From the NCBI GenBank assembly GCA_040220455.1, contig JAVJUS010000146.1, positions 1-26,081 on the forward strand: 26,081 nt of DNA. Reading direction: 5' to 3'. Positions 17,059-23,719 of the stretch are shown here, in pieces. The notes under the pieces are model-generated. The model saw only the letters and a program-made list of their open reading frames with translations. It was not told where the DNA came from and did no database searches. Source of the stretch: JAVJUS01 sp040220455 (GTDB lineage: Bacteria; Pseudomonadota; Alphaproteobacteria; DSM-16000; Inquilinaceae). Each line of letters starts with the position of its first letter. Within the stretch, counting starts at the first letter, position 1. The position numbers were made by a program, and so were the translations under genes.

Positions 17059-19524
17059 ATGACGCCCGATTCTCCCGAGGCCGCGGGATCGCCGCCACCG
17101 GCGCGGCCCCGCCGGCTGAGCGATGCCGACCGCGCCGCGCTGAGCGCGCTGGAACGCAGGATCCTCTGGCTGGCGACCTGGACCATCCACAATGCCAATC
17201 ACGGCCGGGACAAGCCCGACGGGCTGAAGGTCGGCGGCCACCAGGCCTCCTCCGCCTCGATCGCCACGATCATGGCGGCCCTCTATTTCCGGGTGCTGGG
17301 CCCGCAGGACCGGATCGCCGTCAAGCCGCACGGCAGCCCGATCTTCCACGCCATACAGTATCTCTACGGCCGGCAGACCCGCGACAAGCTGGAGCGGTTC
17401 CGCGGCTTCGGCGGCGCCCAGTCCTATCCTTCGCGCACCAAGGACACCGACGATGTGGACTTCTCCACCGGCTCGGTCGGCCTGGGCGTCGCCATGACCT
17501 CGTTCACGAGCCTGGTCCAGGACTACGTGACGGCGCATGGCTGGGCCGGGGCCCGGCCGGAGGGCCGGATGGTGGCGATCGTCGGCGACGCAGAGCTCGA
17601 CGAGGGCAACATCTTCGAGGCGCTGCTGGAGGGCTACAAGCAGGGCCTGCGCAATACCTGGTGGATCATCGACTACAACCGCCAGAGCCTCGACGCCGTG
17701 ATCCGCGAGGGTCTCTATGGCCGGTACGAGGAGGTCTTCCGGGCCATGGGATGGGAGGTGGTCGTGCTCAAATACGGCCGGCTCCTGGAAGCCGCCTTCG
17801 CCCGGCCGGGCGGCGACGCGCTGCGCCGCTGGATCGACGACTGCCCCAACCAGCTCTACTCGGCCCTGACCTTCCAGGGCGGGGCCGCGTGGCGACGGCG
17901 GCTGGAGGCGGATCTGGGCGGCACGCCCGGCATTCCGGACCTGCTGGCCGAGCACGACGACGCGGCGCTCGCCCGGCTCATGACCAATCTCGCGGGGCAC
18001 GACCCGGACAGCCTGGTCGAGGCGTTCGAGGCGGTCGACCATGACCGGCCGGTCTGCTTCCTCGCCTACACGATCAAAGGCCACGGCCTGCCGCTCGCCG
18101 GGCACAAGGACAACCACGCCGGGCTGATGACGCCGGAGCAGATGGAGACTTTCCGCGCCGATCACGGCATCCGCCCGGGCCACGAGTGGGAGCCCTGGGA
18201 AGGGCTGGACCCGGAGGAGGCCGCCCGGCTGAAGGCATTCCTGGCCGCCGCGCCCTTCGGCGAGGGCGACGCCCGGCGCCACGCGACGCCGCCGCTGGCC
18301 CTGCCGCCGGCCTTCGAGGTGCCCGACGCGCGCGGCAAGCCGATGTCGACCCAGGAGGGCTTCGGCAAGCTGCTCGACGCCCTGGCGCGGAGCGGCGGGC
18401 CGCTCGCCGAGCGGGTGGTCACGACCTCGCCCGACGTTACGGTGTCGACCAATCTCGGTCCCTGGGTGAATCGGCGCGGCCTGTTCGCCCGGGCCGAGGC
18501 GGCCGACGTCTTCCGCGCGGAGAACGTCGCCTCGCTCCAGAAATGGGCGATGGCGCCGTCGGGCCAGCATATCGAGCTCGGCATCGCTGAGAACAACCTG
18601 TTCATCCTGCTGGCCGCGCTGGGCCTGTCCCATTCCCTGTTCGGCGAGCGGCTGATCCCGATCGGCACGCTCTACGACCCGTTCATCCAGCGCGGGCTCG
18701 ATGCGCTCAACTACGCCTGCTACCAGGACGCCCGCTTCATCCTGGTGGCGACGCCCTCTGGCGTGACCCTGGCGCCGGAGGGCGGCGCGCATCAGTCGAT
18801 CGGCACCCCGCTGATCGGCATGGCCCAGGACGGCCTGGCCGCCTTCGAGCCGGCCTTCGTCGACGAGCTGGCGGCGATTCTCGACTGGTCCTTCGACTAC
18901 CTCCAGCGCGACGGTTCGGGCGAGGCGGAGGAGGAGAGCTGGCTGCGCGACGAGACCGGCGGCTCGGTCTATCTGCGCCTGTCCACCCGGCCGATCGAGC
19001 AGGTTTCCCGCCGCCTGACGGCAGAGCAGCGCCGCGCGGTCATCACCGGCGGTTACTGGCTCAGGCCGCCGGGGCCGAACTGCGAGGTCGCCGTGGCCTA
19101 TACCGGTGCCGTGGCGCCCGAGGCGATCGCCGCCGCCGGCCTGATGGGCGAGGACCGGCGTGACGTGGCGGTCCTGGCGGTGACTTCGGCCGACCGGCTC
19201 AACGCCGGCTGGACCGCCGCGGCGCGCGCCCGGGAGCGGGGACGGACCGGCGCGACGAGCCCGGTCGAGGCGCTGCTCGCCCCGCTGCCGCCCCATGCCG
19301 GCATCGTCACCGTTCTCGACGGCCATCCGGTGACGCTCGGCTGGCTCGGCAGCGTCCATGGCCATCGGGTCCGGGCCCTCGGGGTCGAGCATTTCGGCCA
19401 GACCGGCACGGTCGCCGATCTCTACCGCCATCACGGCATCGACGCCCAGGCCATCGTGGCGGCGGCTCAGGGCCTGTCGCCGGCGCGGCCGATCCGCCAC
19501 GCGCTCGCGGCCGGGGAGGGGTAG
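17059..19524 (+). CDS. Transketolase/AceE-like thiamine-diphosphate enzyme (homodimeric E1-type)
   Basis: The 821-residue product has the three-domain layout of homodimeric pyruvate dehydrogenase E1 and transketolases. Motifs include GGHQASSASIATIMAALYF (59-77), HGSPIFHAIQYLYG (91-104), STGSVGLGVAMTSF (136-149), the ThDP/Mg motif GDAELDEGN with DYN about 30 residues later (176-207), and HIELGIAENNLF in the pyrimidine-binding domain. It is slightly shorter than AceE (about 890) and has no lipoyl domain. No E2 or E3 gene is adjacent, so the substrate and whether it joins a dehydrogenase complex are unknown. The frame opens at a GTG (17002) with an AGGG-like site, but the ATG at 17059 better fits the homologous N-terminus. 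Most alphaproteobacteria use a PdhA/PdhB E1, so this is probably an accessory enzyme. Confidence 0.88.
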   Translation: MTPDSPEAAGSPPPARPRRLSDADRAALSALERRILWLATWTIHNANHGRDKPDGLKVGGHQASSASIATIMAALYFRVLGPQDRIAVKPHGSPIFHAIQYLYGRQTRDKLERFRGFGGAQSYPSRTKDTDDVDFSTGSVGLGVAMTSFTSLVQDYVTAHGWAGARPEGRMVAIVGDAELDEGNIFEALLEGYKQGLRNTWWIIDYNRQSLDAVIREGLYGRYEEVFRAMGWEVVVLKYGRLLEAAFARPGGDALRRWIDDCPNQLYSALTFQGGAAWRRRLEADLGGTPGIPDLLAEHDDAALARLMTNLAGHDPDSLVEAFEAVDHDRPVCFLAYTIKGHGLPLAGHKDNHAGLMTPEQMETFRADHGIRPGHEWEPWEGLDPEEAARLKAFLAAAPFGEGDARRHATPPLALPPAFEVPDARGKPMSTQEGFGKLLDALARSGGPLAERVVTTSPDVTVSTNLGPWVNRRGLFARAEAADVFRAENVASLQKWAMAPSGQHIELGIAENNLFILLAALGLSHSLFGERLIPIGTLYDPFIQRGLDALNYACYQDARFILVATPSGVTLAPEGGAHQSIGTPLIGMAQDGLAAFEPAFVDELAAILDWSFDYLQRDGSGEAEEESWLRDETGGSVYLRLSTRPIEQVSRRLTAEQRRAVITGGYWLRPPGPNCEVAVAYTGAVAPEAIAAAGLMGEDRRDVAVLAVTSADRLNAGWTAAARARERGRTGATSPVEALLAPLPPHAGIVTVLDGHPVTLGWLGSVHGHRVRALGVEHFGQTGTVADLYRHHGIDAQAIVAAAQGLSPARPIRHALAAGEG

Positions 19525-19643
19525 GCGCGGCGGACGCGGACCGGCCGCGGCCCTGGAATCGGGGACTGGGCCGCCTTATCTACGCGCTACCGCGACGCGG
19601 GCCGGCTTTCGGCACGCCGCGGCCTTCGCCGGATTTGCCCGCC

Positions 19644-20249
19644 ATGACCTGTCAGCCGCTCGCCGATCCCGCCGTTTCGCTGCCCCAGGGCCTCGCCATC
19701 GCGCCGGGCGCCCTCGACGAGGCGGAATGCGGGCGGCTGGTGACGTTCTTCGAGGCGGCCCGCGCGGCCGGTGCCGGGCGGGACGGCGGGCTCGCCGGCG
19801 GGGCGGGCGATGCCGGCATCCGCCGCTCGGAGATCGTCTGGCTGACCGACGGGCCGGAGACGGGCTGGCTGGTCATGCGCATGGCCGAGCTTGCCGGGCG
19901 CCTGAACCGTGAGGTCTTCGGCTTCACGCTCTCCGGCTTCGACGAGGAGTTCCAGATCGCCCGCTACGGCGAGGCGAGCGCCGGGTTCTACGACTGGCAT
20001 GTGGACCGGGCCGGACGCGGGGCGGCGGCCCGGCGGCGCAAGCTGTCGATCAGCATCCAGCTCAGCCCGCCCGACGCCTACGAGGGTGGGGCGTTGGAAT
20101 TCAATCTCGACGGTCATGTGCGCGCAGCGCCGCGGGAGGCCGGAACGGCCGTCGCTTTTCCGGCCTGGGGCCTGCACCGCGTCGCGCCGGTCACGCGGGG
20201 CCGGCGCGACTCGCTGGTCACTTGGCTTCATGGCCCGGATTTCGCATGA
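19644..20249 (+). CDS. 2-oxoglutarate/Fe(II)-dependent dioxygenase (PiuC/prolyl-4-hydroxylase-like)
   Basis: The 201-residue protein has the double-stranded beta-helix signature of 2OG-Fe(II) oxygenases: an iron-binding HxD at H119 and D121 (YDWHVDRAG), a distal His at 178 (GLHRVAPV) and a 2OG-binding Arg in GRRDSLVTW (R188). RRRKLSISIQLSPPDAYEGGALEF (about 130-153) is the typical core between them. The first ATG in good context is at 19644; a TTG three codons earlier is less likely. It stands alone, with no siderophore receptor beside it, so the PiuC link to iron uptake is not supported here. The substrate is unknown. Confidence 0.87.
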   Translation: MTCQPLADPAVSLPQGLAIAPGALDEAECGRLVTFFEAARAAGAGRDGGLAGGAGDAGIRRSEIVWLTDGPETGWLVMRMAELAGRLNREVFGFTLSGFDEEFQIARYGEASAGFYDWHVDRAGRGAAARRRKLSISIQLSPPDAYEGGALEFNLDGHVRAAPREAGTAVAFPAWGLHRVAPVTRGRRDSLVTWLHGPDFA

Positions 20250-20300
20250 CGTGCGATCGCGACTGTCAACCTTAGGGCGCGTTTTGTTGGTTAAACGTTA

Positions 20301-20329
20301 TTTACACGTGATATCGACGCTCTTATACT
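20301..20329 (+). promoter_or_regulatory. Strong sigma70-type promoter
   Basis: TTTACA (20301-20306, 5 of 6 to TTGACA) and TATACT (20324-20329, 5 of 6 to TATAAT) are separated by the ideal 17 bases, in a locally AT-rich stretch. The start site would be near 20336. It reads rightward, so the first transcribed sequence is the complement of the tRNA-like relic, followed by the weak ORF at 20468. No obvious target gene follows directly. Confidence 0.6.
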
Positions 20330-20341
20330 CAAGGTAGAAAA

Positions 20342-20415
20342 TGCGGAGGGGGATACTCGAACCGAAGGTATAGCCTGTTGATTCAGAATAAGAATGGCCA
20401 TTCCGCCACGTCCGG
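20342..20415 (-). pseudogene. Degenerate tRNA-Leu-like sequence (tRNA remnant)
   Basis: Read on the minus strand, the 5' part CGGACGTGGCGGAATGG matches the start of alphaproteobacterial tRNA-Leu genes. The 3' part contains GGTTCGAGT (T-arm-like) and ends in CCTCCGCA. The ends pair as an acceptor stem at 5 of 7 positions, and the total length (about 74) is tRNA-sized. The D-stem survives mostly as G-T pairs, the T-stem does not close because of extra bases, the anticodon arm is weak (possible loop CTGAATC), the long Leu variable arm is absent and no CCA follows. I read it as a decayed tRNA or an integration-derived fragment rather than a working gene. A 12-bp palindrome GAATGGCCATTC (20392-20403) lies inside it. 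Confidence 0.45.
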
Positions 20416-20467
20416 AGCCGGGCAAGGCGACAGGACTGTCCGCGGTCCGGCGGGGATCGCGGGCGAG

Positions 20468-20776
20468 ATGGAGACCGATGCTGACCGGTGCCATGACGAG
20501 GCTCCGGCCGAAGCCGGCGGCAAGACGCGACTCGCGGCTTTGGCACGGCGGATCGGGGTCGCGCCGGAAGCGCTGTTGTCCAAAGGCGCCGGTGGCGCGC
20601 AGCCGCCTGACGAGCCGGCTTGCCCGAAAACCGTCGCGCGGCGGCCTCACCAGCGCGCGGCCCTGGCTTGGCTGCGCTCGCGGGCCGGGGCCCGTGACGA
20701 GACGGCGCGGGAGGAACTGCGGCGTCGCGCCCGGGAGTCGGTCCGGAGGACGGCGCGGCGCACAGCCTCCTGCTGA
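20468..20776 (+). CDS. Hypothetical small basic protein (weak)
   Basis: A 102-codon frame from the ATG at 20468, downstream of the promoter at 20301-20329. The product has an acidic start (METDADRCHDEAPAEA), a short segment TRLAALARRIGVAPEALLSKGA that could form helices, and an Arg/Ala-rich helical tail. Third-position GC is about 80%, below the neighbouring real genes but above chance. I recognise no family. It may be a genuine orphan gene or an open frame by chance. Confidence 0.25.
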   Translation: METDADRCHDEAPAEAGGKTRLAALARRIGVAPEALLSKGAGGAQPPDEPACPKTVARRPHQRAALAWLRSRAGARDETAREELRRRARESVRRTARRTASC

Positions 20777-20926
20777 CGAGAGCGCGGCGGGGCATTCACG
20801 CAGCGATACGGGGACTCCGGGTCGACGGCGGCAACGCGGCGGCCGGCACCCGCCGACCGGTCCGGAGGAGGGGCGCCGGAGCACCGGGTCCGGCCCATGT
20901 CCGGGTGGCCGGGAACGGGCGGACAG

Positions 20927-20960
20927 GCGTCGGTCGGCGGGCGTCGGTCGGCGGGCGTCA
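20927..20960. repeat. 14-bp tandem repeat, about 2.4 copies
   Basis: GCGTCGGTCGGCGG occurs at 20927-20940 and again exactly at 20941-20954, followed by a partial copy GCGTCA (20955-20960). The partial copy carries the TGA stop of the leftward small gene in its complement. The repeat could alter the C-terminal end of that protein by slippage. Confidence 0.75.
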
Positions 20961-21299
20961 GTGGACGGGGTCGCCGTCCGGCGCACCGTGCCCGGCCCCG
21001 TCATCGCCGGCGTCGTTCCCGTCGCCGCCCGGCCCGTTGTCACCGGGTGTTCCCGACCCGCCGATCGGGGGCGATCCGGCACCGGGAACGCCGGAACCGC
21101 CGGCGGCCTCCACGTACTCCCGCGCCGCCTGCCCGGCGACGCCGATGAGGAAGGCCAGCTCGTCGAGATCCGACTCGAGCGCGTGGTCCTCCATCAGGCT
21201 CAGGGCCTTGTAGAGCGCGAGCGCCGTCTCGCGGCGATTGCGGGCGGTGCCGAGCGTGACGTCGTCGTCGTCCATCGGTCGTTGTCTCTCATATCCCAT
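20958..21299 (-). CDS. Small protein with Gly/Asp/Pro-rich C-terminal tail
   Basis: The 113-residue product has two parts. The N-terminal half (about 10-68) is helical and regular (RNRRETALALYKALSLMED, DLDELAFLIGVAGQAAREYVE). From about residue 70 the tail is almost only Gly, Asp, Pro, Ser, Asn and Ala, ending DGDPVH. I chose the ATG at 21299 because AGGGGG lies about 6 bases upstream; it overlaps the stop of the RHH gene by 11 bases (ATGGGATATGA). An internal ATG at 21275 (MDDDDV) is possible. It is the last gene of the GNAT-RHH operon. No family recognised. The helical half may bind the neighbouring regulator, which is only a guess. Confidence 0.65.
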   Translation of the reverse strand: MGYERQRPMDDDDVTLGTARNRRETALALYKALSLMEDHALESDLDELAFLIGVAGQAAREYVEAAGGSGVPGAGSPPIGGSGTPGDNGPGGDGNDAGDDGAGHGAPDGDPVH

Positions 21300-22032
21300 G
21301 AGCGGCCCCCTGTCGCTGCCCCTGCTGTCGCTCCTGTCGCATGAAGTACCGCAGCACGAATGTCCGGACCGCCGAGTTCGGGTCGCGGCTGGACCCGGTC
21401 GCCGCGGCGTCTTCGAGAACGTGATCGATTCCGATGCCACGCTCGGCTGCGATATGTGCCAGTGCATTCCAAAATTCGGGCTCGATCTGGTCTGCTCGAG
21501 TCCGAGAGAAGGAATTCCTCAATGGCGCACTCGCTCTAGTAGATAACAATATATCCTCACTTGAAGAGGTGGAAAAATAATCGGGTTCAAATTGTCCAAT
21601 ACTTATACAACCTGAATCACGTTTCTCGCATCTTTCAAATAATGGCAAAATATATATAGTGAAACCACGCTCCTCTTGATTCACTAAAAATGGAGTCATA
21701 ACCGCCTTGCACAGTGAATTCCCATAACGATCCAATTTAGCACAAAATTCCCATTCAATAGACGTATTAATTGGAAGTTTACTGCAATAACTATATATAT
21801 ATGACACAAAATCACTCCACTTACTGAATAAGCAAGATAATTTACATCCAATAACGGATTTATCTTCTAATCCAAGGTCAAGTAATATGCTTTTGCTTGC
21901 AAGAATAATTTTTGCATCATTTGATCCACGCTCAATCTTGGCCGCAAAAAATCGCAGTTCAACTCGCCGAAGAAGAGTAGTCAAGGCGGCCTCGGCGGCC
22001 GCCCTGTTGGTCGCATCACTGTCAAGCAGCAT
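21289..22032 (-). CDS. PAS-like sensor fused to C-terminal ribbon-helix-helix (RHH_4-type) domain
   Basis: A 247-residue putative one-component regulator. The C-terminal 55 residues (IEPEFWNALAHIAAERGI..., about 183-234, ending SAVRTFVLRYFMRQ) match the RHH_4 ribbon-helix-helix domain found in alphaproteobacterial DNA-binding proteins. The N-terminal part (about 35-137) has a PAS-like pattern (AKIILASKSILLDLGLEDKSVIG, ..., GFTIYILPLFE), but this is only a structural impression. The ATG at 22032, with GAGAGG 9 bases upstream, overlaps the stop of the GNAT gene by 11 bases; a longer frame to 22110 would run deep into that gene. The N-terminal coding DNA is strikingly AT-rich, whereas the RHH-coding part is GC-rich; the switch falls in the interdomain linker. 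Confidence 0.75.
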   Translation of the reverse strand: MLLDSDATNRAAAEAALTTLLRRVELRFFAAKIERGSNDAKIILASKSILLDLGLEDKSVIGCKLSCLFSKWSDFVSYIYSYCSKLPINTSIEWEFCAKLDRYGNSLCKAVMTPFLVNQEERGFTIYILPLFERCEKRDSGCISIGQFEPDYFSTSSSEDILLSTRASAPLRNSFSRTRADQIEPEFWNALAHIAAERGIGIDHVLEDAAATGSSRDPNSAVRTFVLRYFMRQERQQGQRQGAAHGI

Positions 22033-22612
22033 GGTCAGTGACCTCTCTTGTCCAACAACCCTCCCGATCCAAAAGTAACTGTTCCATGATTTCGCTTCCC
22101 GCCTCGTCAAGCGAAAAAAGAGATGGTTCGTTCTGCCCCTCTCTGAGTAGTGGCAGAATAATTGGTGTTAGATCTCCAACGGATGTTTTTATAGTCTTCC
22201 CAGATGGATATCCGCCGTGCCGCTTCCAGAATTTCACTAACTCATCTCGTGCCAGCCCAGTAGCGAACCGATAGCCCTTCTGTCGCGATACCTCCATAGC
22301 GGATGCAACCAAAGCGTTTACAAGATGGAGAGACCGCGATCTTTTGCGAATGGCCAATCGTTCAAATCGCGCGAATTCAGAAAACCATCGAATGCGAAAG
22401 GTGCCAACTGGCTCGCCTTCTCGGTAGGCGATTAGATGGGTTGCGCAGAGATCGTTACCGTCGAATTCGTCGTCAAAGTCGCAATCTTCTTCGCCCATGA
22501 ACACCGCCGCGCGAATAGCCATAACGCGGCACAAATCGTCTAAACCGTGTGCTATGGTCACTACAACGCCGTTATCAAAATTGTACCCACCATCTGCTGT
22601 TCGATCGATCAT
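22022..22612 (-). CDS. GNAT/LuxI-superfamily-like acyltransferase
   Basis: The 196-residue product has a GNAT-type core. VMAIRAAVFMGEEDCDFDDEFDGND (30-54) and CATHLIAYREGEPVGTFRIRWF (56-77) resemble the entry of LuxI-like and related N-acyltransferases. FERLAIRKRSRSLHLVNAL (83-101) occupies the acyl-CoA-binding position, and GYRFATGLARDELVKFWKRHGG (113-134) is the usual beta-alpha after it. The substrate is unknown; acyl-homoserine-lactone synthesis is not shown, because the full LuxI residue set is not obvious. It is the first gene of a leftward operon with the PAS/RHH regulator and the small tail protein, and faces a divergent LysR gene 67 bases away. The ATG at 22612 has GGGGG about 10 bases upstream. 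Confidence 0.75.
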   Translation of the reverse strand: MIDRTADGGYNFDNGVVVTIAHGLDDLCRVMAIRAAVFMGEEDCDFDDEFDGNDLCATHLIAYREGEPVGTFRIRWFSEFARFERLAIRKRSRSLHLVNALVASAMEVSRQKGYRFATGLARDELVKFWKRHGGYPSGKTIKTSVGDLTPIILPLLREGQNEPSLFSLDEAGSEIMEQLLLDREGCWTREVTDHAA

Positions 22613-22638
22613 TGTGAATGTGCCCCCATGCCGTTCTT

Positions 22639-22651
22639 GCGCACGTTGCGC
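22639..22651. promoter_or_regulatory. Inverted repeat in LysR/GNAT divergent control region
   Basis: GCGCA-CGT-TGCGC (arms of 5, spacer 3) lies in the 67-base gap between the divergent GNAT and LysR genes. LysR-type regulators commonly bind such divergent gaps and control both sides. It is short and GC-rich, so a chance dyad cannot be excluded. Confidence 0.3.
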
Positions 22652-22679
22652 GGTCCGGTGATAGGGAGCATCGTGCGGA

Positions 22680-23675
22680 ATGGGCTATCGGGGAATGGGG
22701 TCCCTTAGCTATACAGCTATGCACAATCTCATAGATAAGGGCGCCAACATCCTCTCGCTTGCCGATTGGAACGATGCCCGTCTAATCCTCGCTATCGTCA
22801 AGGGTGGGAGCTTCTCCGCGGCCGCTCAGGCACTTGGGCTCGACCAAGCCACAGTCAGCCGACGGATCGGGGCGCTCGAGGGAGCTGCGGGTCGTCCGTT
22901 GTTTGAGCGGCGCCGTAGGGGAGCGCAGCCCACGCCGGCAGGGTTGGCCTTGGCGGAACTCGCAGAACGGATGGCTGGAGAAGCGGAGGCCTTTGAACGA
23001 GCGCTTTCAACGCTTTCTAGATCGATGGGAAGAACTGTAACTATAGCAGCGAGTGAAGGTATAATATCGTACCTTATAGCGCCGGCGTTACTTCATGGAT
23101 CTGTAGGCCCATTGATTTCAGATCAGGATAAATTTCAGGGACGATTGCCGTCACTAAGCTTTGTGGCCGAAGAAAATTCGTCAGGTGCGGACATCAGCAT
23201 CTTGACGCTTGGTCCGGATCAGGTTCCATCGACCCGTTCTGCTATGCGAGTTAGAAAAATTGGCACGATGAAGTTCACCCCTGTAGCGTCAAAAGCATAC
23301 CTTGAGCGCACAGGGATGCCAAAGTCCTTTGATGACATTGTAAATTTCGAAATCCTCGATCATTCTCGTTACAAATCGGATAAAGGGTTATCGCCATGGA
23401 ATGAGCTCATAGCTGCACGATCGAATGGTCCTAACTTGGTTGTTGATACGACCAGTGGATTCTACATTCCTTTGATCTCTGGATGTGGGATCGCTCTACT
23501 TCCGCCCTACGCGCCTCTTTATGAGGAAAGCCTGACCATCCTCGACGTCGCGGCGCCGCTCATGGCGATCGAGTTGTGGCTGGCGGCGCACGAGGACAGC
23601 TTGCGCGAGCCGGCGGTGCGCACGGTCTATGATGCCGTGGCGCAGATGTTCCTGTCCTCGCGCTGGTTCCGGTAG
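22680..23675 (+). CDS. LysR-family transcriptional regulator
   Basis: LysR-type regulator with an N-terminal winged HTH (about 29-88: WNDARLILAIVKGGSFSAAAQALGLDQATVSRRIGALE..., then RPLFERRRRG and PTPAG) and a substrate-binding-like effector domain. The frame gives 331 residues from the ATG at 22680. Starts at 22695 (MGSLSY) or 22722 (MHNLID) are equally possible because the first 28 residues are not conserved in the family and no strong ribosome binding site decides. It is divergent from the GNAT-RHH operon and so probably regulates it. The effector-domain DNA is AT-richer than the rest, and the last 50 codons, from about 23525, are GC-rich like the host. The ligand is unknown. Confidence 0.9.
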   Translation: MGYRGMGSLSYTAMHNLIDKGANILSLADWNDARLILAIVKGGSFSAAAQALGLDQATVSRRIGALEGAAGRPLFERRRRGAQPTPAGLALAELAERMAGEAEAFERALSTLSRSMGRTVTIAASEGIISYLIAPALLHGSVGPLISDQDKFQGRLPSLSFVAEENSSGADISILTLGPDQVPSTRSAMRVRKIGTMKFTPVASKAYLERTGMPKSFDDIVNFEILDHSRYKSDKGLSPWNELIAARSNGPNLVVDTTSGFYIPLISGCGIALLPPYAPLYEESLTILDVAAPLMAIELWLAAHEDSLREPAVRTVYDAVAQMFLSSRWFR

Positions 23676-23676
23676 G

Positions 23677-23707
23677 AAAAGGGGCGGGCGTCGTACCGGC
23701 CCGCCCC
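23677..23707 (-). terminator. Intrinsic terminator of the flp pilin gene, possibly bidirectional
   Basis: GGGGCGGGC (23681-23689) and GCCCGCCCC (23699-23707) form a perfect 9-bp GC stem with a 9-base loop. On the minus strand the stem is followed by TTTT (complement of 23677-23680). This fits a rho-independent terminator for the leftward pilin gene ending at 23720. It also lies directly after the convergent LysR stop. Confidence 0.75.
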
Positions 23708-23719
23708 GGCCGATCGCGA

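Larger units (their letters stand above)
20250..20957. other. Sparse 708-base region at the boundary of the accessory segment
   Basis: After the dioxygenase gene the DNA becomes AT-rich for about 100 bases (20265-20345) and then returns to high GC. It contains the promoter at 20301-20329, the tRNA-like relic, one weak hypothetical ORF and the 14-bp tandem repeat, each listed separately. Other open frames here are arginine-, proline- and glycine-rich with no recognisable sequence, and I regard them as chance frames. Confidence 0.5.
21538..23525. other. AT-rich compositional block
   Basis: GC falls abruptly near 21538 (by eye to roughly 37-40% in 21541-22020), partly recovers over the LysR HTH region (about 22700-22990), is again moderate to low in 23000-23500, and returns to the high host level near 23525. 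Both edges lie inside coding sequences: in the RHH gene linker and about 50 codons before the LysR stop. No integrase, insertion sequence or terminal repeat is seen at the edges. Values are visual estimates. Confidence 0.65.

Noticed and set aside
15862..19500. Very long open frame (about 1200 codons) on the minus strand opposite the AceE-like gene
   Set aside because: It is the complement of a well-supported enzyme gene, has low-complexity Arg/Gly/Ala composition and arises from high GC at third positions. Only the separate 15960-16871 frame is credible there.
20341..20373. Ten-codon leader peptide (MRRGILEPKV) after the promoter at 20301
   Set aside because: Only about 5 bases from the predicted transcription start, no regulatory codon run, and the sequence is explained by the complement of the tRNA-like element.
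20291..21082. 263-codon minus-strand frame over the sparse region
   Set aside because: Pro/Arg/Gly-rich without any plausible domain, and it overlaps the supported small gene.
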